From Anaerobutyricum faecale (GTDB lineage Bacteria; Bacillota; Clostridia; Lachnospirales; Lachnospiraceae), in contig DWWR01000108.1 in NCBI GenBank assembly GCA_019119645.1, positions 1 through 64,000 on the forward strand: a DNA stretch of 64,000 bases. The letters run 5' to 3'. The notes under the pieces are model-generated. The model saw only the letters and a program-made list of their open reading frames with translations, ran no database searches and was not told the DNA's origin. Made by a program: the position numbers and the translations under genes. This document shows positions 18,211 to 26,998 of the stretch, one piece after another; position 1 is the first letter of the stretch; each line of letters starts with the position of its first letter.

Positions 18211-19432
18211 AAACGAAAGCCGGAAGACCGTCCTCTCCGAGAGGTACGTCCACCCTGCCCTGGATCAGTGGGCGGGCGTAGGCGATGAATTCTTCCGTCA
18301 CGTCGGTGCCGTCAGCGGAAATCCAGGACAGCGGCACCGTCTTTTCCTTGTTGCATACCTCGTTGACATCGGTGAGGCCGCAGTCCATCCGGTAGGAGCC
18401 GTCGGACGTAGTCTGGCGCTGGAAGGAAACCATCTTTCCGGTTTCTCCCTGCAGAGCGGCTTTTACGCCGAAAGATCCGGCAGCAGCAGCTTCCTGCTGG
18501 TCTGTGGCGGAAAGCATGGAAGCAGAGCAGCGCTGGCTGACGTTGAACTCCACAGAGCGGGCCTTCACGCCCAGACGGGAGCGGACAAGATTTTCCAGAT
18601 ATTTGCCGCAGCCCGCAAGCATCTTGTGACCGAAGGTATCTGTTCCGACGGAATTATCATATTCGCAGATAAAAGTGCCTTCTTTATCGTGAATGCCCTC
18701 AGATACGCAGACGATGACATTGCAGTTCTTTTTCAGACACTGGCTGATCTTTGCCAGGAAATCTTCAGTGTCAAAGGAGGTCTCTGGCAGGTAGATGAGC
18801 ATCGGGTTATCTCCGGTATATTTCCGGGCCAGAGCAGAGGCGGCTGTGAGCCAGCCGGCATGACGGCCCATGATCTCGATGATGGTGACAGATTCTTTCT
18901 CGTAGACATTGGCATCCAGAACGATTTCCCGGACAGTGGACGCCACATATTTGGCGGCGCTGCCGTATCCTGGGGTGTGGTCGGTCTGCACCAGATCGTT
19001 GTCAATGGTCTTTGGCTGTCCGATGATGCGGATGTCACTGCCTGTGGAAGCGGCATAGCGGGAGAGCTTGCTCACTGTATCCATGGAATCGTTTCCGCCG
19101 ATGTACTGAAAATAACCGATATTCATTTCTTTAAACTTCTCAAAAAGCTTCGGATAAACCGGATCGTCCAGAGATTCCGGAAGCTTGTAACGGCAGGAAC
19201 CAAGATAAGCGCCCGGTGTGTATAAAAGAGCGTCCAGCTTGTCTCCCGGAAGAGCCTCGTCGAAATCAAGGATGGTATCATTTAAAAAGCCTTCGATACC
19301 ATTGACCATACCGTAAACATGGCTGATTTCTTCGGGATGACGGCGGGCTTCCGACACAACTCCGTAGAGACTGCTGTTGATAACCGCCGTGGGACCGCCG
19401 GACTGTCCGACAATAAGAATTTTTTCTGACAT
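18200..19432 (-). CDS. pfp: Pyrophosphate-dependent 6-phosphofructokinase
   Basis: 410 residues. The phosphofructokinase fold is clear: GQSGGPTAVINSS at the start, GGNDSMDTV, GQPKTIDNDL, MGRHAGWL. Lys in PKTIDND and the Asp in place of the ATP-type Gly in GGNDS are the known marks of PPi-dependent enzymes. It makes fructose 1,6-bisphosphate reversibly with PPi in the cytosol. The start at 19432 has AGGAGGT just upstream; an in-frame extension to 19501 is not needed. It is convergent with the upstream plus-strand genes and its 3' end is involved in the 34-bp tandem repeat. Confidence 0.93.
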   Translation of the reverse strand: MSEKILIVGQSGGPTAVINSSLYGVVSEARRHPEEISHVYGMVNGIEGFLNDTILDFDEALPGDKLDALLYTPGAYLGSCRYKLPESLDDPVYPKLFEKFKEMNIGYFQYIGGNDSMDTVSKLSRYAASTGSDIRIIGQPKTIDNDLVQTDHTPGYGSAAKYVASTVREIVLDANVYEKESVTIIEIMGRHAGWLTAASALARKYTGDNPMLIYLPETSFDTEDFLAKISQCLKKNCNVIVCVSEGIHDKEGTFICEYDNSVGTDTFGHKMLAGCGKYLENLVRSRLGVKARSVEFNVSQRCSASMLSATDQQEAAAAGSFGVKAALQGETGKMVSFQRQTTSDGSYRMDCGLTDVNEVCNKEKTVPLSWISADGTDVTEEFIAYARPLIQGRVDVPLGEDGLPAFVSRK

Positions 19433-19573
19433 AGTATACCTCCTGTAATTATGAACTATTAAGCTGAGTTTATTATACAATACGAATAGAAAACTGTCCA
19501 TTTTCTGGTTTTAAAATATTTTTTTTATAAATAAAAGCATTTATTTGCAAAATTTTTTCAAATTTTTTTCAAT

Positions 19574-19582
19574 TTATCCACA
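19574..19582. other. Single DnaA-box-like nonamer
   Basis: A perfect TTATCCACA in the AT-rich gap between pfp and the sulfotransferase-like gene. One copy alone may be chance, but the same nonamer is clustered at 57.7-58.0 kb. Confidence 0.4.
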
Positions 19583-19701
19583 GAGCCGACACAGTTTTTT
19601 TGTAAAATATTTTAGCTGAAAATCAATATTGGTTTCAGGAATGATAAATCAAGGTAAAAATACGAAAGAAAGGCGGGGAGAGAGCCCCTGATGATGACAA
19701 A

Positions 19702-20664
19702 ATGAAACCTGCTTTTATGTGTATCGGATTCCAGAAATGTGGAACCACTTCTTTGTATGATATTTTACGGCAGCATAAAAAAATTTACCTGACAGAAGGG
19801 GTTAAGGAACCTATGTTTTACAGAGTTCCGCTGCTTCGGCCCTGCCTTGGCAAAAAATGGTATGAAAAGCGATATTTTGGACGTTTCCGCCCGGAAAGCG
19901 GACAGACGCCGGGAGAGATCAATGCCGGTCTGTCCTTTCGGGGATGCGCAGACAAGATCGGCCGGGATTTTCCGAAAGAGACCCGTCTCATTTTTCTCAT
20001 GCGCGATCCGGCGGACCGGTGCTATTCGGCATATAAGTATTTCCTGCCGCTGGGATTCCTTCCCTGCCGGACGGTGAAGGATGATCAGAAGAGGGGGCAT
20101 GCGGCGGCCTTTGACAGATATGTGCACCGTGTTCTGGAAAGTCCGGTGAAACGCAGACAGATCATGCGCCGGCGGCTGAAATATCTGTGCTTTTCCCAGG
20201 GCAATTATGCCCGCTGTATAGAAGAATACCTGCGGTATTTTCCGAAAGAAAACATGAAGTTTGTATTTTTTGAGGAGATGGTTCAGAACCAGCAGGAATC
20301 CGTGGAAGATATTCTGGAGTTTATCCGGGTGGAAAAAGACCCGGAAGTCAATTATAACGTCAAAAGCAATGAGAGCATTTTCTGCGCGGTATCTCCTCTG
20401 CGCAGCAAGATCATGTATGGTGCTCAGGGAATCTATCACTTGTTTATGGATTTCCTTCATCTGGGGCGCTGCCCTGCAGCTACGCGGGCGTTCCGCAGAG
20501 GATTCCGGCATATTCTCACCTTCTGCATTGCGCCGGAAACGGATAGATCAAAAATGTTTCCCCGCACCCGCCAGTTTCTGAACAGATACTATAAGGAGGA
20601 GACTGCACGGCTGGAAGAGCTGATCGGGCGAAAGGTTCCGGAGAGCTGGGGGCGGACGGCGTGA
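19702..20664 (+). CDS. PAPS-dependent sulfotransferase-like protein
   Basis: 320 residues. The N-terminal 5'-phosphosulfate loop (GFQKCGTTSLYDIL, residues 8-21) and the later 3'-phosphate motif (LIFLMRDPADRCYSAYKYF) match PAPS-dependent sulfotransferases. The family transfers sulfonate from PAPS to hydroxyl or amino groups of glycans or small molecules. No PAPS-synthesis genes are nearby. The start at ATG 19702 lacks a strong ribosome site; GGGGAG lies about 20 bases upstream, with a tiny ATGATGACAAAATGA frame overlapping the start. It stands alone before the FMN riboswitch. Confidence 0.8.
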   Translation: MKPAFMCIGFQKCGTTSLYDILRQHKKIYLTEGVKEPMFYRVPLLRPCLGKKWYEKRYFGRFRPESGQTPGEINAGLSFRGCADKIGRDFPKETRLIFLMRDPADRCYSAYKYFLPLGFLPCRTVKDDQKRGHAAAFDRYVHRVLESPVKRRQIMRRRLKYLCFSQGNYARCIEEYLRYFPKENMKFVFFEEMVQNQQESVEDILEFIRVEKDPEVNYNVKSNESIFCAVSPLRSKIMYGAQGIYHLFMDFLHLGRCPAATRAFRRGFRHILTFCIAPETDRSKMFPRTRQFLNRYYKEETARLEELIGRKVPESWGRTA

Positions 20665-20710
20665 GAAGATGGGCTGCAGACAGCGTTTGTATAAATTCAC
20701 AGAAAAACTC

Positions 20711-20739
20711 TTGAAAACACATGAATAAAGAGTTATAAT
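20711..20739 (+). promoter_or_regulatory. Promoter of the riboflavin operon
   Basis: TTGAAA (20711-20716) and TATAAT (20734-20739) with a 17-base spacer; transcription would start about 15 bases before the FMN riboswitch. Confidence 0.8.
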
Positions 20740-20759
20740 AACCAAAGAAATGAAAACGG

Positions 20760-20900
20760 TCTTCAGGGCGGGGTGCAAGTCCCCACCGGCGGTAATCACA
20801 GAGCAGTACCATGTGCGGTGTCTGTGCGAGCCCGCGAGCCGAAAGGCAGGATTCCGGTGAGATTCCGGAGCCGACGGTATAGTCCGGATGGTAGAAGATG
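20760..20900 (+). promoter_or_regulatory. FMN riboswitch (RFN element)
   Basis: The conserved RFN blocks are readable in order: TCTTCAGGGCGGGGTG, CAAGTCCCCACCGGCGGTAA, GAGCCCGCGAGCC, GGCAGGATTCCGGTG, CCGACGGTATAGTCCGGATG and the closing GAAGA. It lies upstream of ribD and is followed at 20957 by a strong terminator, so FMN binding should cause premature termination. Confidence 0.97.
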
Positions 20901-20956
20901 TTTCTATTTATTTATGCATGCAGATGTAATGATCTGTGTGTGCAGATGGCAGTGAC

Positions 20957-21006
20957 AGGCCCTGAAATTAGTCGCGTGAAGCGATTGGTTTCAGGGCCTT
21001 TTTTAT
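20957..21006 (+). terminator. Riboswitch-controlled terminator
   Basis: AGGCCCTGAAA (20957-20967) pairs with TTTCAGGGCCT (20989-20999), then a run of T. It is the likely expression platform of the FMN riboswitch. Confidence 0.92.
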
Positions 21007-21036
21007 TTGTGCGACAGGGAAGGAGCATGTGACAAT

Positions 21037-22194
21037 ATGGAGCATAAGAACGATACGAGTCATAAAGAAGAACTGCATGCGGCCGGCCGGACCGATGAGC
21101 AGTATATGAGAAGAGCGATAGAACTGGCCATGCGGGGCAGCGGTCATGTGAATCCCAATCCCCTGGTGGGGGCGGTGATCGTCCGGGATGGAAAAGTTCT
21201 CGGGGAAGGCTGGCATGAGGAATATGGGAAGCTTCATGCAGAGAGAAATGCCATTGCCCACGCCAAAGAAGCCGGATACAGCCTGGAGGGGAGCACCATT
21301 TATGTGACCCTGGAGCCCTGCTGTCATTATGGAAAGACGCCGCCGTGTACGGAGGCCATCATCGGAGAGGGCATCACCAGAGTGGTGGTCGGTTCCGACG
21401 ATCCGAATCCGCTGGTCTCGGGCAAAGGTTTTCAGATCTTAAGAGAGCATGGCATTTCGGTGGTCACTCATGTCCTCAAGGAAGAGTGTGACGCCATCAA
21501 TCAAGTGTTTTTTCATTACATACGCACCGGGCGCCCTTTTGTGGCTATGAAATATGCCATGACTCTGGATGGAAAGATTGCCTGCCATACGGGAGATTCC
21601 CGGTGGGTGACCGGGGAAGAGGCCCGGGGACATGTGCAGATTCTGCGCAATCATTATAAAGGTATCATGGTCGGTATCGGAACGGTGCTGGCGGATGATC
21701 CCATGCTCAACTGCCGCATGGAAGGAGGGAGGAATCCGGTGAGGATTGTCTGCGACGACTATCTGCGGATTCCGGCCGCATCGAGACTGGTGCAGACGGC
21801 CAAAGATCAGCCGCTCATCACGGCCTGTCTGCCGGGGGCGGACCGGGAAACGATGAAGCTTCTGGAAGAAAAGGGAGTGATAATCTGGGAGATACCGGAG
21901 AAGAACGGCCGGATCGATTTGAGCTGTCTGATGGAGAAGCTGGGCGAGAATAAGATTGATGGCATTTTGCTGGAGGGTGGCGGAACCCTCAACGAGAGTG
22001 CGCTGCAGGCAGGAATTGTCTCCAGGGTATATTGTTATCTGGCGCCGAAGATATTCGGCGGGGCAGAGGCCAGGACGCCGGTGGAAGGCCGGGGCGTCAG
22101 TCTGGCGTCGGAAGCCTGGCAGCTGCAGGAGATCCATATGCGCCGGTTCGGCAAGGATATTCTTCTGGAATACGACATAACCGGAGAAGCATGA
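21037..22194 (+). CDS. ribD: Riboflavin biosynthesis protein RibD (deaminase/reductase)
   Basis: 385 residues. The N-terminal cytidine-deaminase-like domain has the zinc motifs HAERNAIAHA and PCCHYGKTPPCTEAI; the C-terminal reductase domain (from about residue 150) has MTLDGKIA, VGIGTVLADDP and LEGGGTLNESAL. It performs the second and third steps from GTP toward riboflavin. ATG 21037 is chosen: AAGGAG at 21020-21025 is 11 bases away and the family N-terminus begins shortly after. First gene of the riboswitch-controlled rib operon. Confidence 0.96.
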   Translation: MEHKNDTSHKEELHAAGRTDEQYMRRAIELAMRGSGHVNPNPLVGAVIVRDGKVLGEGWHEEYGKLHAERNAIAHAKEAGYSLEGSTIYVTLEPCCHYGKTPPCTEAIIGEGITRVVVGSDDPNPLVSGKGFQILREHGISVVTHVLKEECDAINQVFFHYIRTGRPFVAMKYAMTLDGKIACHTGDSRWVTGEEARGHVQILRNHYKGIMVGIGTVLADDPMLNCRMEGGRNPVRIVCDDYLRIPAASRLVQTAKDQPLITACLPGADRETMKLLEEKGVIIWEIPEKNGRIDLSCLMEKLGENKIDGILLEGGGTLNESALQAGIVSRVYCYLAPKIFGGAEARTPVEGRGVSLASEAWQLQEIHMRRFGKDILLEYDITGEA

Positions 22195-22272
22195 GTACAT
22201 CAGAAAAAATGACGCAGTCAGAGAAATGTGACATGGCTGAAGCAGCACATGGAGAAAGGAGAGAGGACAGCG

Positions 22273-22923
22273 GTGTTTACAGGCATCATAGAGGAAGTCG
22301 GCGTGGTGAAAAGCATCAGAATGGGCGCGCAGTCGGCCGTCATCACTATTCAGGCAGAAAAAGTGATGGAAGATATTCATGTGGGAGACAGTATTGCCAC
22401 CAACGGTGTGTGTCTCACGGTGACTTCCTTTGACAAAAACAGTTACAGCGTGGATGTCATGCATGAGACCCTGCGCCGGACTAATCTGGGAACGCTCAAA
22501 AGCGGCAGCCGGGTGAATCTGGAAAGAGCCATGGCGGCCGACGGCCGTTTCGGCGGTCATATCGTGGCGGGACATGTGGATGATCCGGGAACGATCACAT
22601 CCATGGAAAAAGACGATAACGCCATCTGGATCACGATCCGGACGACACCGGCGGTACTGAAATATATTGTGGAGAAAGGTTCCATCGCCATCGACGGCAT
22701 CAGCCTTACAGTGGCGCGGGTGGACGATAAGAGTTTTGCGGTCTCAGTGATCCCTCACACGGGAGCGAACACTACGCTGCTGGAGAAAAAACCGGGGGAT
22801 ACGGTCAATCTAGAGACAGATATGGTTGGAAAATATGTGGAAAAGCTCCTTCGGTATGAGGAAAGTAAGGAGAAACCACAGTCAGGTATTACCATGGATT
22901 TCCTGAAAAGCCATGGATTCTGA
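22273..22923 (+). CDS. ribE: Riboflavin synthase, alpha subunit
   Basis: 216 residues with two similar beta-barrel halves, as in riboflavin synthase. The family start MFTGIIEEVG is encoded from GTG 22273, and second-half motifs SIAIDGISLTVA and IPHT are present. It dismutates two 6,7-dimethyl-8-ribityllumazine molecules to riboflavin. The longer upstream in-frame extension has no homology; AAGGAG and GAGGAC lie just upstream of GTG. Second gene of the rib operon. Confidence 0.94.
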   Translation: MFTGIIEEVGVVKSIRMGAQSAVITIQAEKVMEDIHVGDSIATNGVCLTVTSFDKNSYSVDVMHETLRRTNLGTLKSGSRVNLERAMAADGRFGGHIVAGHVDDPGTITSMEKDDNAIWITIRTTPAVLKYIVEKGSIAIDGISLTVARVDDKSFAVSVIPHTGANTTLLEKKPGDTVNLETDMVGKYVEKLLRYEESKEKPQSGITMDFLKSHGF

Positions 22924-23016
22924 TCAACTGCGGGAAAGGGCAAACCGCAGAACAGACAAAAACAGACGACAATAAGAGAAACAATAAAAACATAAGCAAC
23001 AAGGAGGACAGACAAA

Positions 23017-24222
23017 ATGGATACATTTCAATTCAATACCATAGAGGAGGCCCTGGAAGATTTCAAACAGGGGAAGATGATCATTGTGGTGGACGACGGC
23101 GACGTGGAAAATGACGGAGCCCTGATCATAGCCGGACAGTTTGCTGCGCCGGAAGCTGTGAACTTTATGCTCACCTACGGAAAAGGTATGATGACCATGC
23201 CGGTTTCCGAGGATGTGGCCAGAAAGATCGGCGTGGAGGAATTGATCTGGGAGAACCGGGAACTGTCCCGTTCCACATCCACGGTGACCATTGACAGCGT
23301 CGATGTGACCGATGGCGTGTCGGCGGCAGACCGCTCCCGGACAGTGATGGCGGCTGCGGCGGAAAACGCCGCCCCGGATAATTTGAAGAGGCCGGGAACT
23401 ATGGTGCCTAAGGTGGCACTGCAGGGAGGCGTTTTGAAGCGGACCGGATTTACGGAAGCATCGGTGGATCTGGCGGTGATGGCGGGACTGCGGCCGGTGG
23501 GACTGCGCTGCGGCATTCTCGATGAGGAAGGATCGGTGGCGCGGGTGCCTGCGCTCATGAAGTTTGCGGCTGAGCATCATCTGAAAATCATTACCATTGC
23601 GGATCTGATCCAGTACCGCCGCCGCACGGAAAGTTTTGTAAGCTGCGAGGCACAGGCAGACTTTCCGACCCATTACGGACATTTTCGTATTTACGGCTAT
23701 GTGAATAAGTTAAATGGCGAGCATCATGTCGCCATTGTAAAAGGAGATGTGGCAGACGGTGAGCCGGTATTGTGCCGGGTACATTCGGAATGCCTCACCG
23801 GCGATGCCCTGGGATCAAGGCGCTGTGACTGCGGTCAGCAGTATGCGGCGGCCATGCGGATGATAGAAAAAGAAGGCCGGGGCGTACTGCTTTATATGCG
23901 CCAGGAAGGCCGGGGAATCGGTCTCATTAACAAGCTGAAAGCCTATGAGCTGCAGGATCAGGGCATGGATACGGTGGAAGCCAACCTGGCTCTGGGATTT
24001 CCGGAAGATCTGCGGGATTACGGTATCGGCGCGCAGATTCTGGCGGATCTTGGAATCAAAAAATTGCGCCTGATGACCAACAATCCGGCCAAAGTGGTAG
24101 GATTGTCCGGATATGGCATCGAAATTGTGGAGCGGGTGCCGATCATCATCGAGGCCAACGAGGATGACTTCTTCTACCTGAAAACCAAACAGGAAAAGAT
24201 GGGGCATTACACGAAATATTAA
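23017..24222 (+). CDS. ribBA: RibBA: intact GTP cyclohydrolase II with degenerate DHBP synthase domain
   Basis: 401 residues. The C-terminal GTP cyclohydrolase II domain is intact: zinc cysteines in HSECLTGDALGSRRCDCG and the catalytic stretch YMRQEGRGIGL. The N-terminal domain still aligns with 3,4-dihydroxy-2-butanone 4-phosphate synthase but lacks its active site. Against E. coli RibB, Arg37 is Val30, Asp42 is Ala35, His136 is Thr128, metal ligand His153 is Phe145 and Glu174 is Gly166; only Glu38 (Glu31 here) remains. So the protein should open GTP but not convert ribulose 5-phosphate. Preceded by AAGGAGG; third gene of the rib operon. Confidence 0.93.
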   Translation: MDTFQFNTIEEALEDFKQGKMIIVVDDGDVENDGALIIAGQFAAPEAVNFMLTYGKGMMTMPVSEDVARKIGVEELIWENRELSRSTSTVTIDSVDVTDGVSAADRSRTVMAAAAENAAPDNLKRPGTMVPKVALQGGVLKRTGFTEASVDLAVMAGLRPVGLRCGILDEEGSVARVPALMKFAAEHHLKIITIADLIQYRRRTESFVSCEAQADFPTHYGHFRIYGYVNKLNGEHHVAIVKGDVADGEPVLCRVHSECLTGDALGSRRCDCGQQYAAAMRMIEKEGRGVLLYMRQEGRGIGLINKLKAYELQDQGMDTVEANLALGFPEDLRDYGIGAQILADLGIKKLRLMTNNPAKVVGLSGYGIEIVERVPIIIEANEDDFFYLKTKQEKMGHYTKY

Positions 24223-24318
24223 GAGAACAGAAAAGAACTTCAGGATCTTTTTGTGAAAAGAGAAATCATTTGAAAATTACCATAAGAATAACCATAAAAA
24301 TATCAGGAGGAATGAATC

Positions 24319-24792
24319 ATGGGAGTAAATGTATTTGAAGGAAAAGTAGTAGGCGGAGAAGAGAGAGTAGGTATCGTGTGTGCGAGATTTAACGAGTTCA
24401 TTGTTTCCAAACTTCTGAGTGGAGCCATTGACGGCCTCGTTCGTCACGGAATGAAAGAGGAGAACATTGACGTGGCATGGGTTCCGGGAGCCTTTGAAAT
24501 CCCGCTGATCTGTGAGAAGATGGCGCAGTCCGGAAAATATGACGCAGTCATCGCGCTGGGAACGGTGATCCGCGGAGCAACCAGCCATTATGATTATGTA
24601 TGCAATGAAGTTTCCAAGGGAGTGGCTCAGGTTGGTCTGAAATCCGGCATTCCGGTATTGTTCGGTATTGTGACCACGGAGAACATTGAGCAGGCCATCG
24701 AGCGGGCCGGAACCAAAGCGGGAAACAAAGGATATGACTGTGCGCTGAGTGCCATTGAGATGATCAATCTCATCAAAGAAATTGAAAAATAA
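24319..24792 (+). CDS. ribH: 6,7-dimethyl-8-ribityllumazine synthase
   Basis: 157 residues, normal length. Family motifs: RFNEFIVSKLLSGA, the substrate loop VPGAFEIPL, and GTVIRGATSHYDYVCNEV with the catalytic His in it. It condenses the pyrimidine from RibD with 3,4-dihydroxy-2-butanone 4-phosphate in an icosahedral or pentameric shell. Last gene of the rib operon; the dihydroxybutanone phosphate must come from an enzyme other than the RibB domain upstream if that domain is dead. Confidence 0.96.
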   Translation: MGVNVFEGKVVGGEERVGIVCARFNEFIVSKLLSGAIDGLVRHGMKEENIDVAWVPGAFEIPLICEKMAQSGKYDAVIALGTVIRGATSHYDYVCNEVSKGVAQVGLKSGIPVLFGIVTTENIEQAIERAGTKAGNKGYDCALSAIEMINLIKEIEK

Positions 24793-24905
24793 GCGGCCGG
24801 TTGACTTTTCATCTTTAAGTGTATTGTGTTATATAAAGAATATATTGCCAATATTTTCTGACTTTATTACATTATTTACAGATATGTAATAATAAAAATA
24901 GAAAG

Positions 24906-24971
24906 TTATCTGACTTTTTACTTGATTTTTACAGGTCCGAGATGTCGTTTTTTACATAAGAGCTCTATAAT
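24906..24971 (+). promoter_or_regulatory. Possible PhoP box and -10 element before pstS
   Basis: TTATCT (24906), TTTACT (24917) and TTTACA (24928) are spaced exactly 11 bases apart, with another TTTACA at 24951, resembling the direct hexamer repeats bound by PhoP in Bacillota. A TATAAT follows at 24966-24971 with no good -35, as expected for an activated promoter. The rest of the 24793-25034 gap is AT-rich. Confidence 0.45.
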
Positions 24972-25034
24972 TCAGAACAAATAAAGGTTTAAATACTTTA
25001 TTGAGCAAAGAAAGACAAAAGGAGGATCATTCAA

Positions 25035-25967
25035 ATGAAGAAACAGATGTTGGCAATTTGTATGGCAGTATTTATGGCTTCAGGACTTCTTGCAGGATGT
25101 GGAAGCGGAAACTCTGATACATCGACACAGGCTGCCGCTACCACAGAAGCCAGCTCAGAAACCGGAGGAAACGCAGCAGACCAGGATTTAAGCGGCACTA
25201 TCACAGCAGCCGGTTCTTCCGCTTTAAAACCTCTTGTAGATGACGCAGCAAACTCTTTCAGTGAACAGTACCCGGATGTGGCGATCACAGTGGATGCCGG
25301 CGGTTCAGGTGAAGGTTTAAAACAGGTAGCTGAGGGAACAGTTGATATCGGAAACTCTGACGTAGCAGCGGATGAGAAACTGGATGCCACACAGGCAGGC
25401 GAACTGGTGGATCATCAGGTATGTGTTATCACCATGGCGCCAATCGTTAACAACGATGTAAAAGAAGGCGGCGTGACAAACCTGAGCAAAGATCAGTTAA
25501 TTTCCATCTTTACAGGAAAGACCACCAACTGGAAAGATGTGGGCGGTCCAGATGAGGATATCGTATTAGTAACAAGACCGACTTCTTCCGGAACCCGTGC
25601 AACTTTTGAAAAATATGCCCTTGATGGAAATGAAGAGGCATCCAATGCATCTATGGAAACGGATGATTCCGGAGTACTTCTTCAGAATGTTAAAGATACA
25701 AAAGGTGCTATCGGTTATGTGGCACTGTCTTATCTGACTGGTGACCCGGGTGTATCCACTGTCTCCATCGATGGTGTAGAGCCGACACTGGAAAATACAT
25801 ATTCAGGCGCTTATCCGGTATGGACGTTTGAGCATATGTATACAAAAGGCGAGCCTAATGAGGTCTGCGATGCATTTATCAAATACATCATGTCTGATGA
25901 ATACGGCACAAATATGGAACAGCTGGGATATGGCGTATCTTCTAAAATGACAGTAACCGAACATTAA
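25035..25967 (+). CDS. pstS: Phosphate ABC transporter substrate-binding lipoprotein
   Basis: 310 residues. A lipoprotein signal (GLLAGCGSG) and a Ser/Thr/Ala-rich linker precede a PBP-like domain beginning ITAAGSSALKPLV, the phosphate-binding loop typical of PstS; TRPTSSGTRATFEKY contributes further ligands. It captures phosphate outside the membrane for PstCA-B. AAAGGAGG lies upstream. A partial terminator separates it from pstC, which would give more PstS than transporter. Confidence 0.94.
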   Translation: MKKQMLAICMAVFMASGLLAGCGSGNSDTSTQAAATTEASSETGGNAADQDLSGTITAAGSSALKPLVDDAANSFSEQYPDVAITVDAGGSGEGLKQVAEGTVDIGNSDVAADEKLDATQAGELVDHQVCVITMAPIVNNDVKEGGVTNLSKDQLISIFTGKTTNWKDVGGPDEDIVLVTRPTSSGTRATFEKYALDGNEEASNASMETDDSGVLLQNVKDTKGAIGYVALSYLTGDPGVSTVSIDGVEPTLENTYSGAYPVWTFEHMYTKGEPNEVCDAFIKYIMSDEYGTNMEQLGYGVSSKMTVTEH

Positions 25968-26001
25968 AAATGATTATCCCGGAAAAGGATATCAAAGGGA
26001 G

Positions 26002-26035
26002 CGGGCTTATCGAGCGATGAGCCCGTTTCTCTTTT
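26002..26035 (+). terminator. Intra-operon terminator between pstS and pstC
   Basis: CGGGCTTATCG pairs with CGATGAGCCCG (one G-U pair), followed by TTTCTCTTTT. Because pstCAB have no obvious promoter after it, it likely acts as a partial terminator. Confidence 0.75.
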
Positions 26036-26085
26036 GGACGGGACAGGACATCCGGGTGGCAAAATCAGGAGGAAAGGGGATACAT

Positions 26086-26997
26086 ATGATTGAAAAGAAG
26101 AAGCAGGGGATGTTTTACAAAGAATATGTATGGCGGGGCGTTACAATTTTCTTTGGACTTTTTGTCATCGCACTGACAATGATCATCGGTGCATTTCTGA
26201 TCTATAAAGGTTCCGATACATTTCTCAAATTCGGACACACCATCTGGGGGTTCCTGGGTTCTGCCCAGTGGAATCCGGCGGACAGCGCGGAAGGCGGCGG
26301 ACAGACCGGAGCGCTGATTTTTATTGTGGGTTCCGTGGTAACCTGCGGTCTGGCTCTGCTCATCGCGACCCCTTTTGCTCTGGGTTCCGCAATCTTTATG
26401 ACAGAAATCGCGCCGGGGATCGGTGAGAAATTTTACCGTCCTATTGTGGAAATATTTGCCGGGATTCCGTCCGTGGTATACGGATGGGTGGGACTGACTG
26501 TTTTAGTCCCGGCCATCAAGACGGTATTTCACCGGCAGGTGGGACATTCTGTTCTTGCTGCCGGGCTGGTGCTGGCGGTCATGATCTTCCCTACGATCAC
26601 CAGTGTATCCGCCGATGCCATGGCTGCGGTGCCGGACGAATGCAGAAATGCCGCCTATGGACTCGGCTCCACCCGGTGGCAGGCCATCTGGCGGGTGATG
26701 GTGCCGGCGGCATCCTCAGGCATTATAACGGGAGTGATCCTGGGACTGGCCAGGGCTTTCGGTGAGGCGCTGGCGGTGGCCATGGTCATCGGACAGACCA
26801 CGGCGCTTCCAACCAGTATTTTTTCCACCACAAAGACATTAACGACTGAGATCGCGGCTCAGATGGGAAATGCCATGGAGGGAGGAGAACTGAAAGCTGC
26901 CCTGTGGACCATGGCGCTTCTGCTGTTTTTGATCTCTCTGATCTGCATCACATTGATCCATCGTTTATCCGGAAGCGGCAGGAAAGGAGAGAAGTAA
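26086..26997 (+). CDS. pstC: Phosphate ABC transporter permease PstC
   Basis: 303 residues with about six membrane segments. The permease loop that docks on the ATPase (ECRNAAYGLGSTRWQAIWRVMVPAA) and the family motif PFALGSAIFMTEIAP are present. ATG 26086 follows AGGAGGAAAGGGG; an upstream in-frame ATG at 26017 lies in the terminator region and is rejected. With PstA it forms the membrane channel of the high-affinity phosphate importer. Confidence 0.94.
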   Translation: MIEKKKQGMFYKEYVWRGVTIFFGLFVIALTMIIGAFLIYKGSDTFLKFGHTIWGFLGSAQWNPADSAEGGGQTGALIFIVGSVVTCGLALLIATPFALGSAIFMTEIAPGIGEKFYRPIVEIFAGIPSVVYGWVGLTVLVPAIKTVFHRQVGHSVLAAGLVLAVMIFPTITSVSADAMAAVPDECRNAAYGLGSTRWQAIWRVMVPAASSGIITGVILGLARAFGEALAVAMVIGQTTALPTSIFSTTKTLTTEIAAQMGNAMEGGELKAALWTMALLLFLISLICITLIHRLSGSGRKGEK

Positions 26998-26998
26998 G

